From the NCBI GenBank assembly GCA_030267565.1, contig BRXU01000011.1:2718501-2782500 (forward strand): DNA of 64,000 nucleotides, given 5' to 3'. Origin of the DNA: Pleodorina starrii (taxonomy: Eukaryota; Chlorophyta; Chlorophyceae; Chlamydomonadales; Volvocaceae). The notes under the pieces are model-generated. The model was given only the letters and a program-made list of their open reading frames with translations. It was not told the origin of the DNA and did not search any database. The position numbers and the translations under genes are program-made. Of the stretch, positions 34,301 to 43,740 are shown piece by piece (within the stretch, counting starts at the first letter, position 1; the number at the start of each line of letters is the position of its first letter).

Positions 34301-36224
34301 GGTCCAGGGGGCCAGACACGGGCGGGTTACACACCTTGGCAGCGCCCCACAGAACGAGAGGGAGCGAGAACGAGAGGGAAAGCGACGTTTGCAGGACGCC
34401 GCACGCGTGCCACCTTTGGGGTTTTTGTTCAAATGCCAGTCAAGTACCGGTACTTCAGGATTGGGTCGCGGCAGGTTCAGGTGCGGTCTGCGGTGTCCGG
34501 CACCGGCGGTCTTCACTCTTGAGTCCATTGCAGGCCGATTCGCTCATGTCTATATGTGCACGCGCGTGTTAAATTTGCCGTACCACGACAGCTTGTCGTA
34601 CCGTACCGCGATGGATCCGGAGAAGCAGCCGTCGGCATCGGGCCCTCCGGGCGTCGGGAATATGGCGGGCGGCAGTCGCTCCCAGTGCGCCAGGTCGGTG
34701 GACACGACATGCTCCCAGCCGACACCCCAGTGCCACTGGCACGTGCCCGCGACCGCCTGGTAAAACCTGTACGACAGCGGTACGACAGCGGTACGACAAC
34801 GGTACGGCATCAGTACGGATGTTAGGCGCGAGATGCGGGACACGTGGGCTTTTGTAAGCAAGCAAAGAGAGAGAGCGCGACGACGTGTCGGTGGCTTGCA
34901 GCTTCAACAGGGGGGGGCCGCAGCGGGTTTTGCGGGGCCGCTTCGGTTAAGGCACTGGTTGGTTGAAATGTTGTCCAGGTAAACATGTCGTACATTACTG
35001 CCAACGAACAGTGGGTGCCTGGCCGGCGGGTGCTGTTCTGGGGCCGGCCTCAAGGTACCGATACCGTATTCGAGGCTCATTGACGTCAGTCAGAGAACCG
35101 GACATGCAAGGGGATATAACTCCAGGGGTCTGACAGCTGCCAGCCTGCCACACGACCTCGCTACGCCCGCCCATCCCTCCCCTTCAGCAGCTTCCGGCTT
35201 AAGGCTCTGCAGGTTCTTGCAAACCGCAGAAGCGCAGCGCACGTGCAAGCCCGTCCGCCCGCCCTCTCTCCTCCGCTCCCTCACTCGCCTTGCTCACGTC
35301 CTCCCTCCCTAGCCCCGCGCTCCTGCTCCCCCACTCCATCCCCACTCCCCTCCCCTCCCCTCCACTCCAGCCCAATCTCCGCTCCCGCCCCAACACCCAC
35401 TCCACTCCAACCCATTCCACTCCAGCCCAGCCCGGCCCCTCCCTTTCACTGTTCACTCACAGGTGGTATCTTCCCTTGTAGAAGATGGGTCCGTTGGGGT
35501 CGGAGCCCCACCCGCTGACCGGCATCACGTGGAACAAAGGCTTGAGGCTGTCCTGGTCCCGGTCATGAGAGGCGGAGGCGGACGACCAGGCGGAAGAGGC
35601 GGACCCCACGGGGAGGCCGGAGGGCGAGGCGCCGCCGACGGTGGGAAGACAGGCGGCGCGGGAGGTGGCGTCGGAGGGGCAGGCGGAGGAGGCAGCGGTG
35701 TGCCTGCCAGGCGGGTAGAGCGGTAGGTCCGCGGGCTCAGCAGCGGCGGTTGCGGGCGGGGGCGCCGGCGCCTCCGGCGCCGGCGTAGCCGCTGGCGGCT
35801 GTTGCGCTTCCGGCGCCCACACAAGCCATCCCGGTGGCGATTGTGGTGATTTCAAAGCCGGTCGCTCCGCAGTAGCAGCGGCGGCGGCGGCAGCGGCAGC
35901 CCACTCGCGAGCCCCGAGCTGGTCGTCGCCGGCGTGGAGCCATCTGCCGCCGTCGCCGCCCTGACACGCGCCGTCCTCCGCCGCGCCATCGAACCCGCCA
36001 CGGCGCCCCGCTGATCCAAAAGGGCATCTTGCGTGCGGCTCCACGGCTGTTTGCTTCTCGGCCTGGCACTGTTGGCGGTCATCCTCGGGGAAGCTGAAGG
36101 CCGACCTCGGAGAGGGCGCTGACGGAGGCGAGGAGAGGGGCGACGACGACGACGAAGGCGACGAACACGCCGATGCAGACGCCGATGGCGGCGCGGCTGC
36201 GGTTGCGACGGCCGACGGCGTCAT
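28415..36224 (-). CDS. GH32 glycoside hydrolase (invertase/fructosidase-like), copy 2, nine exons
   Basis: Paralogue of 8246-15758 with the same predicted reaction. Exons: 36224..35461 (start uncertain), 34766..34607, 34280..34133, 33661..33458, 32984..31036, 30721..30584, 30179..30046, 29718..29018, 28728..28415. Phases agree: 1503 residues from the 36224 ATG. Motifs: GWGSDPNGP (Asp242), AWRDPW (Asp386), WECP (Glu446) and the same C-terminal beta-sandwich. Exons 2, 3, 4, 6 and 7 have exactly the lengths of copy 1. Exon 5 again holds a low-complexity insertion of about 560 residues. Exon 8 (701 bp) replaces copy 1 exons 8-10 and is Gln/His-rich. The 36224 ATG abuts a good acceptor (CTTCCAG), and the next frame there encodes a strong membrane segment, so the true N-terminus may be a signal anchor. 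The last residues differ from copy 1 (GFVRK versus CEHA). Confidence 0.88.
34769..34812 (+). repeat. Four imperfect 11-bp units (GTACGACAGCG)
   Basis: Units at 34769, 34780, 34791 and 34802, the last two diverged. They lie in GH32 copy 2 intron 1, right next to the exon 2 acceptor. Confidence 0.75.
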
Positions 36225-39200
36225 GCTGGAAGCCCGATTGAAGGGGCGCGGTGAGTCCGACACAGTGGGAGACCCTTCCCGGCCAAGATGCGGGAGGCAG
36301 GTATGACGTGGCGGCAGCAGCGCCCTGGAGACGCTTGGCGTTGCGCAAGGCTCCCTAAATGGCCTCTTTTAGCTGCAGACCGTTGGGAAGGTACCGGTAC
36401 TTGGGGCGCGTTCACCGGACTCCCGGATGGCACTGGGAATTGATGGCCACTGGCGCCGCTGGCACGGATCGTTGCGGGCCGGCGGGGCCGCAGGCGGGCA
36501 GGCAGGACCCGCGCGGTTCGGCTGCTTGTGGGCTTGTGCAGGTTGCAGTGTTTGTCGGGATCTGGGAGACTGGGACCTTTAGGGAACGGAGGTTTTTGAG
36601 GGCTACACAGCCCCGATTCCGCGTCCTTGGCCAAGAAGGCTTCGAGCTGTCCTAACTCCTAAGGTCCTGAGGCGCGGGGGACGCAGCAAAGGGCATCGAC
36701 CGCATTCAGGCTTTGTGCCAGCACACGCGCACAGCCTCCTGTATGCCAGCAGCGAGTCTGGAAGCGCGCCCGTATGGCCCTCAAGTCACGGCCCAGGGCC
36801 CACGGCGTTGCCGTGTTGGCCGTATTTTATTTTTTGAACCTGGCAGCTGACCAGGATGGGGGGCACGAGGGGCTAGGATGACGCGATCGCGTGACTGGTT
36901 AACTCTCTGCAAGACGAAGGTGCTGAGAAATTAAAGGGTGTGTCCCCAGAGGTTCCTGCTCCCTCGCAGCAGCCAAGTCCGGACCCCTCCCCCCCGCGGG
37001 AGATGCCGCGAGAATGTTCCCCTGCGTCAGTCCTCGGAACGGCAGCGACCCGCGGGTCATCACACCGTGTGTCTTGGTTTTCGTACACACACGACACACG
37101 TAGGTGAACGCGAAGACGGAACGCGAAGAGATCAACGACTGGCCTTGAGCTTTTCTTATATGGCGGCGAAATCCACGGACATCCGGTTGGCGCGGTATCT
37201 TCTTGCACGTGTTGATAATCGAGAGACGCGAGCTGATGCAATAATTGGGGAGCTACGGCGCACGCTACTTGCCGAGGACAGCTCGACGGACCCACGGGTC
37301 CGTGCATCGCTCTGTGTCCCGTCTCGTCCCCAGCTGCCGAACCGTCCCGCCATATGCTGTCCTGTGTGGCTGATATTTTTTCTCGGGTCGCGTGGGCACA
37401 GCTCCCAGTTTTGGGGCTTCGGCCGCGAGCATCAGGTACGGTGTGAACCAACTATCCTCCGGGCCTGAACTGTAAAGCGCTCGCAAAGCAGCGAGCCGCG
37501 TCACGCTTACCACACAGTTGCACACCATGTGGCCACCTGTTCAGCCCCTGTCGAAACGTTCGCAATTGAGGGCGCACACGAAGATTGCAATCATTGTGAC
37601 GCAGACGACGCGTGTGTGTGGGTAGGCGGCCAACGAGCCGTCGCCGCCACCCACCGGCGCCCCGCTGCTTCCCTCCGCCGTCACCCATCGGTAGCGAGCT
37701 AGCGAACGGATGCACATGCGTGTGTGTTTATGGGGAGAATAGGAAAAATGACACCGCAGCGAAGGGACGGTAGACTGTGGACGGCACCCGAGCGCACTTC
37801 TCCCACTCAGCATCTGCGGATGCAGCAGACCCGGAAAGCCCTATTGCTGGTACGGTGCCTTCAGCGAAGCCCCCATTCCCTCAGCCCCCATTCCTTCACG
37901 GTTTAACCAACCACATAAGTGAAAGGCAGGCCGCCTCCAGGCACTTGCACGCACCCCCTTCCAGACAGCCCCAAAAGGCCCCGTGCCCCACTGCCTGTCT
38001 CCACAACACCCTCCGCCAGTCACACACCCTCAGCTGCCAGCTGCAGGGGTGAGGTCGCAACGCACACGCGGCCCGCGAGCGCGGGCGTCCTGTTGCCGCT
38101 GGAAGGGAGGGGCATCAAACCGCCGTCCGACGATTTATGAGAACCTTACTACCCCGCACACCCGACCGCCGTGGCAGCCAGCCACTCGATGCGTCAGTGT
38201 GCCGCCCCTCTTCCCCGCCTCGTGCCACGCAGTTCACCGGCACGCGTGCGTATCATCCGCGAAGAGGGGACGCGCGGGAGAGAGACCGGGCACGCACGAT
38301 GGGTCGATGGCACGACACATCGCCAACCAGTCAACGGTTGGAGTTCGGGGCCGAGGGGCAGTGGGCGCGCTCTGCTCCCGAGGTGATGCGGCGGCGCGCC
38401 GCGCCTCGGCCGCCCGCGCACTGCCGCTCGGCCGCACGCGGCGGCATCGACATGCGGCGGTTGGGAGCGCTACCGTATGTACCGTATGTAGGGCGCCAGG
38501 AGCCTCTGAAGACCCCGTGAGCCCTCATGTACCCAATACCGTATATCCAATGCCCTCCTGCTGCTGATACTGCTACTGTGCTTCTACGCTACGAATTGAA
38601 AAGCCATCTACCTCCCCCACGAATACGGTACACCCCTCGGAAGGCACGAAAAGAAAAAGCGGGTGCTGTAAGGGGGAGGTCGAGGGGCCGAGGCCCGCGC
38701 GCGAGATTTGCCCTCAAGCCGCACGTCGTCACGCCCCACCATCCCGCATCACGCAGACCCCGCCGACGCCGACGCCGACGCCACGCAAGCGGGCGACGGT
38801 CCACTCGCCAGACACCCGTCCGTCGCCGTCACGTTCACCATCCCCGTCCGTAACCCGCCCTCTCCTCGCCCCTCTTCGGCGCGGGGAACATTCATGAGCA
38901 CACCACATTCAGAGATACGCGGTCGCGCGCGCGCGAAACCCGCACGGCTCATGCCCCGCCTGCGCCGCCTCGGCTGCTGTCCCTCCCGCCCCGCCTCCCG
39001 CCTCCCGCCCGCCCGCGACTCACATGGAGCCATCGCAGCCGAACCCGACCCACATCGGATATAACTTTGGCCCGGCCCGGCCTGTCCCAACGTCACAGCT
39101 CGCGTCCTAATACTCCAATTTCCAAATTCCAGGGAACTGGCCTCGCCAGCGCCGCTCTCGAGGGCCTCGCCAGCGCCGCTCTCGCCAATCCCCCGGGGCT

Positions 39201-39227
39201 ACTGGTTAGCGTCGAGCCCCTGCCTTT
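36225..39227. other. Intergenic: GH32 copy 2 upstream region and Asterix-like gene 3' flank
   Basis: No firm gene. It includes two 12-bp palindromes (37047 and 37289), a plus-strand TGTAA at 37471-37475, a partial match to the dispersed repeat (CCGCAGCGAAGGGACGG, 37754-37770), and a 21-bp direct repeat at about 39140-39160 and 39164-39184. A weak small coding candidate at 37160-37468 is listed separately. Confidence 0.5.
37160..37468 (+). CDS. Weak candidate small protein, 102 residues
   Basis: ATG in context TTATATGGC followed by a helix-like charged stretch (DIRLARYLLARVDNRETRAD, then IIGELRRTLL). The frame then crosses a 12-bp palindrome and becomes unremarkable before a stop three bases upstream of a TGTAA. 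No homologue is recognised. Only the first 45 codons look coding, so it may be a first exon or chance. Confidence 0.2.
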   Translation: MAAKSTDIRLARYLLARVDNRETRADAIIGELRRTLLAEDSSTDPRVRASLCVPSRPQLPNRPAICCPVWLIFFLGSRGHSSQFWGFGREHQVRCEPTILRA

Positions 39228-40635
39228 TCACGCCTGCCCACCCACTGCTCCCGCCGCTGCTGCCGGGGCAGCGACGGCTTGCGTGGCGTTGGCATTGGCA
39301 TTGGCGGCTCCCAAGGGCGCCATATGCTGAACGAAGATGCCCATCAGCGACATCTGGGGAGTGGGGGTTCGACGGGACGGGGGGCCGAGGGCGGTTTGCG
39401 GCAGGGAGGGCGGGCAGGGAGGCCAGGCGGGCGGCAGAAGGTAAGGGGCTAGGCAGGCGGCGGAGGGCCCCGGTGAGGGCGAGAGCGTGCGGACGGGGGT
39501 GGAAAGGGGGCGACGGGAGGTGTGGGACGGAAGGGTCGCGGGCCCGGCAATATCTGGTGCGGTTTGACAGCGTAGCAAGGGTAGAGGGGGTAAGAGGGGG
39601 AGCGGGGGGTAAGAGGGAGCAAGGTAAGAGGGGGTGCGGTTTGACAGCGTAGCAAGGTAAGAGGGGAAGCGGCTAGACCACGGAAGGGAGGATGCGGACG
39701 GCCCGCTGCTGCTGCTGCCTGCTACTACCGCCCCCCCCGCTGTAAGCGCGGGGGGGGGGGGCGCCGCAAGGTTGATACACCAGTAGGCCATCGCGGCGGT
39801 CGCTCCTTGGTCGCGTCGTCGCGACATCTGGCCAAGGTCAGGGCAGGGGAGCTGGCAGGACTACCGCGGCAACAACACGGCACAGCACGGCTGTACGGCA
39901 CCCCGAACCCCACCATTCCGGACACGAAGATTTGCTTGGTGTCCGTGTCGGGACCCCGCTGGACGAACGCGGAGGCGATGAAGGCGAGGGCCACGAAGCT
40001 CAATATCCGCACTGCAGACGGAGTGCGAGCGGCATGGGGGGTCGGGGGAGGAGAGGAGCAGACAGGGCTCGACGGAAAGCTCGGCACGCTGACTGGGCGT
40101 GCGTGCCCTACGTGGGAAGGCGGGTTGCCGAGCCTGTGTTTGACACCAGACCGAGTGTTGGTCGAGATCCAACGCTCGGACCAACACGTAGGATTGGGAT
40201 TTTTCTGCATGCGGCCAACGAGGATTTCGGCCTCGAGAGTACCAAATCCACCGTCACCGCCACCCCTGGCGTCCCCACAGGGTCCCTTTCCCCCTGATGC
40301 CGTCAGCTGTCCAGGATTGGGAACCATCTGGGCATTGCGGGCGCGGACGGGCGCCGTGCAGCGCACGCACCGCTGGCCAAGGTTGGCCCCTCGCCGCGGC
40401 AGGGCAAGGGCCTTGCCGTTAGCGCGCGTGCATGGCCCAACGACCGGAGTACAACAGGCGGGAGTGGCGTCGCACCTCTGGTAAGCATGCCTAGCGATCC
40501 AAGAAGCATGCCAGCGGTCGCGTAAGCGTCAATTTTCGGTTCCTCAGACGGCACCCGCTGCGGGTAGGGCACCACGCTGTCGGGCCGCCGAGGGTCGCCC
40601 GACAGTGAGCTAACGATCGCCTTGTCTGCAACCAT
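39228..40635 (-). CDS. Asterix (WDR83OS/PAT10)-like ER membrane chaperone subunit
   Basis: In animals Asterix pairs with CCDC47 in the PAT complex, which shields transmembrane helices during membrane-protein insertion at the ER translocon; the same role is inferred here. Exons 40635..40476, 40011..39902 and 39353..39228 join in phase to 131 residues. The family signature is clear: GDPRRPDSVVPYPQRVPSEE at residues 13-32, then YATAGMLLGSLGMLTR, VRILSFVALAFIASAFVQRG, the DTDTKQIFVSGMVGFG region equivalent to the family EDTKQ motif, and GMSLMGIFVQHMAP. The Ala/Asn-rich tail is longer than in the roughly 106-residue human protein. An ATG in the second intron (at about 39836) opens a frame, but using it would interrupt the conserved G-F-G/M-S-L-M-G continuity, so I treat it as intronic. 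Confidence 0.85.
39556..39657. repeat. Direct repeat inside Asterix-like gene intron 2
   Basis: A 25-bp block containing GCGGTTTGACAGCGTAGCAA occurs at 39556-39580 and 39633-39657, separated by a G-rich, GTAAGAGGG-containing stretch. Confidence 0.8.
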
Positions 40636-40969
40636 CGTTGGTCTACGGCTGGCAGACCTTTAAGGAAGGGCAACTATGACGAATGACGATGCAGAGCCCC
40701 CGGAGTGACGAATTACAAAGTACACATGTCGTGCGCTTGTTTGTCCATATTCATCAAACAGCTAATGATAAAGGATGCGTTGGCATGCAATTAGCCGTTT
40801 CTATACGGCAGGCCGTAGCCCGTATTTTTTCGCGTTCCCCTTACCATCACCTGGTTCGCTCCTGACATTTGTAACTTCAATGCTTTTCTGGAAAAGGTGA
40901 TTAAAACATGTTGATATATGAACGCACTCTCATTCTACAACCGCGATAGTGGCACGGCGATAGGGCACA
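40636..40969. other. Divergent promoter region
   Basis: 334 bp between the ATG codons of the Asterix-like gene (minus) and the unrecognised gene at 40970 (plus), so probably a shared bidirectional promoter. It is clearly more AT-rich than its surroundings; no defined motif was identified. Confidence 0.5.
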
Positions 40970-43740
40970 ATGTCTGCTATGTCGAGAAATCGAGATGATG
41001 GGCTGTCCATTGCTGTTTGGGAGAATTCCCCATGGCGTTCTTTTATCCGCTTTCGGGACCCTGTGGACACTGCAGACGGCCAGGCAGAAACGGCTCCGCT
41101 TTCTCGGCCCATCCAGGTTAGCAAGGGACCACGATGATGCCATCAGCGCGTTGGGAGGGGGCGTTTGCTTTGGCTTAGATCGAAGTGCTGTACAAGAAAC
41201 CGGGCTTTCCCATCCATGCGCAGGACATTTCGCAGGCGCGTCACCAGGAGTCCGACGATGTTCGCGAAATATTTGGGCGGGCTTTGGATCTGGCTCGGAA
41301 CAAGTGCGTGGATATGGATCCAAGAAAAGCCCTTCGTAGGAAAGAATTGGGGAGTGGTCAAATTCCACGACGTCCCCAGAGCTCTGCCCAGCTACCTGCA
41401 GGTGTGGCGTAAGCAAATGTTTTTTTGACGCTCATGCCGTTCCTTTGTGGGGCGTCGCCTCTGCAGGAAGTCCTTTGCGAGCGCTGCATCTGTTACCAGT
41501 ACTCGCAAGGAGCTTGTCATGCGAAGCGAGGCACGTATGATGGCAGAAGATAATCGGAGGTGTGTGTCCTTACCTCCTAATATTTGACTCGTTAGTGGTT
41601 GTCGCTTCAAGCTTAGGGTCAAGGGGTTTGTCGTGTACTGCTAGATTGTAACTCCTCCTGCCGTTTTATCACCTGGTACAGTTGGGGCGTCGGTGCACGC
41701 TCGAAATGGGGCAACCGAGCAGACGAGAGCAGTGATGACCTTGAGGACGTGGAAGGCGATGACGACGACGAGAAGGACGGAGATAACGCGCCGCAAGCGG
41801 AGCAGGTGGCGAGTGCATGCCGACCAACAGAGAGCTCTCCTGGTAGGAAGGTTGTTCCTTTGCCTACGGCGGCCATGGGGCTCCCTTTTCCAGCTGCGAA
41901 CACGCGGCGAAGTACGGCGGGCGCCTGACCACATCCGAGCCACTCCCAAAAGCACAATTGCCTATCCTCGACAAGAGACATGCGATTGACATCTCGTACC
42001 GCTCTGTCGCGTCAACTCCATCCCTCCCAGTACCTGCTGATCAACCGCGTAACGCTCTCTAGTTGCACATCCCTCGCGTGTGCTGTCCCTCCTGTCCCCA
42101 GCAGGTCCTCTCTCCCGCAACAGCAGCGTCCGCACTCTGCCGCCGCCGTCGCCGCACCGGCGGCGGGGCACAGCAACCGGCAGCAGCGGCGCGGAGGACG
42201 CCGACGGCAGCGGCGCCACCGACTGGGCGGCCTCCCCACTTTCGCCCTCGTCCTCCCGTGCGAACACCCGGCTAAGCCTCATGGCAACTGGCAGCGTCGA
42301 ATTGCACCAACAGACCAGCTTAGCGATGCGCACCAGCCCACACGGCGCGCCGTCGGATGGCTCCAGCACCAGCCCCTTGGGTGACACGGCTGCCGGCAGC
42401 CCTGGTTTCGGCGCTTCCGGCACCAGCGTCGCGCGCGGCCGCGCTTCCAAGGCGGTGGGTGCGAAGTTGCTACACATCCAGGCCGCACACGGGCCTGTAA
42501 GACAGAGCCTAGAAGCGCACGCCAGTCGGAAGCCGCTGTCGCCCAACGCGCCCCCGCCCCCGCGCCGCTCCAGTAGTTTCGATGAGCCGCGGCCGGGTGG
42601 CGCCCGCCTCGCCGCAGCAAGCGGCGTAATTACAGGCGCAGCCTCGGTGCCCGCAAACGACCCTACCCTAGCACAGTTGTTTCGAGACCGCCGGTCAACG
42701 ACGGCCACGGGCACCAGCGGCGGCGCGGCGCACGGCAGCACGGGCATACCCCACCGCGGCAGCGGCGGCGGCAACAGCAGCGTCGGCAGCGGCGCGGAAC
42801 AGCACCAATACCAGCATCAGTTGCATCAGCAGCAGCTGCTGGGGGACTTGGCTACACAGCGCAGCACCCTCGGCGGGCGGTCCCGACGGACGACGCTGCT
42901 CGCGGGGGAGCAGGACCTTCGGCCGAGCGGCTCGGAGGGAAGCGCCGGCAGGGGCCCCCCCACGCCGCTGCTGCCGTCGCCGTCGGGCCGCCTGCCTGAC
43001 CCACATGGGGGGCGGATGCACGCGGCGGCGCGGCCATCCAAGATGGCGACGCCGCCGGCGGCGGCGGCAGCGGGGCCGGCGGGCGATCAGCGGTTTTCCC
43101 GGGCTTCTGGGTCGTACTCGTTCAACCAACTCCAACTGCATCAGTCCCTGGATGCACGCAAGCACGCGCCGGTGTCGTCGGTGAGCCGCTGGGTGGCACG
43201 GGCCGTTCCGTCGGGAGTTCCGTTGGCGGTGGCGGTCCGCGAGCCGACTGTCGCAGTTCCAGCCCGCGATTGCTGCCCCAGCAGCCGCTCAGCAGCCAGC
43301 GAATGTCAGTGTGGCTCACGCAGGCGCGTGCGTGCGCCTGCGAATGCGCGTGCAGCGAGGCGCGGAGCGAGGAAGGACCCAGGAAAGATCCATGCGTCTG
43401 CGAGGCAGGATGCACCACCAAACAAGCCCTGGTGGTGCCCAAAATGGAAGGATGTGTGTGCTTCGTGTGTTACAGGAAAGGCCAATTGTGGCCTCTGCCG
43501 CCCGCTCCGCTGCCTGAATCGTGGCCTGCTGCGGTCGCTGGCCTGCATGTTTCGTAGCCCACGGAAGCCCACAGCGTCGTGCCTCTCGTCGTGTGCCGCT
43601 CGCCCTCATCTGTTGCCACACAGGTGCTGTCTGCGGACTTCGGCCGCTACGGTGCGACGCTGCTGGAGTCGTCAGGCTCATTGCCGTCTGAGGGCCGCGG
43701 CATCATGGGGCGCCTGAAGGGCTTCTTCTCACAGCAATGA
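40970..43740 (+). CDS. Unrecognised, mostly disordered protein of 630 residues, six exons
   Basis: Exons 40970-41116, 41179-41408, 41467-41559, 41682-41911, 42105-43180 and 43624-43740 join in phase without a stop. The ATG context is GCACAATGTC. The N-terminal 155 residues look folded and charged: PWRSFIRFRDPVD, IEVLYKKPGFPIHAQDISQA, SDDVREIFGRALDLA, KELVMRSEARMMAEDNRR. An acidic block follows (SSDDLEDVEGDDDDE, about 172-186), then about 360 Ser/Gly/Ala/Pro/Gln-rich residues, and a short conserved-looking tail (FGRYGATLLE, GIMGRLKGFFSQQ). The exon 5 acceptor is a tandem CAGCAG (exon from 42102 or 42105), allowing isoforms one residue apart. No enzyme motif, membrane segment or targeting signal is seen and I do not recognise the family. 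Exon 2 also has another open frame with hydrophobic residues, but only the chosen frame joins its neighbours. Confidence 0.7.

Larger units (their letters stand above)
2015..37300. repeat. Scattered 12-bp palindrome GACCC(A/G)(C/T)GGGTC, twelve copies
   Basis: Copies seen at 2015-2026, 4296-4307, 10677-10688, 14008-14019, 16592-16603, 29272-29283, 29296-29307, 30103-30114, 33673-33684, 33695-33706, 37047-37058 and 37289-37300. They lie in exons, introns and intergenic DNA. The pairs 10677/30103 and 14008/33673 are explained by the GH32 duplication, leaving about ten independent sites. None was noticed beyond 37.3 kb. Function unknown. Confidence 0.75.

Noticed and set aside
39727..39840. Extra exon in the Asterix-like gene beginning at an internal ATG
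   Set aside because: Including it would separate two pieces that are contiguous in the Asterix family.
41216..41580. Alternative Arg-rich and Trp-rich small protein in the 41179-41408 exon
   Set aside because: It is open for about 90 codons, but the other frame joins smoothly to exons on both sides.
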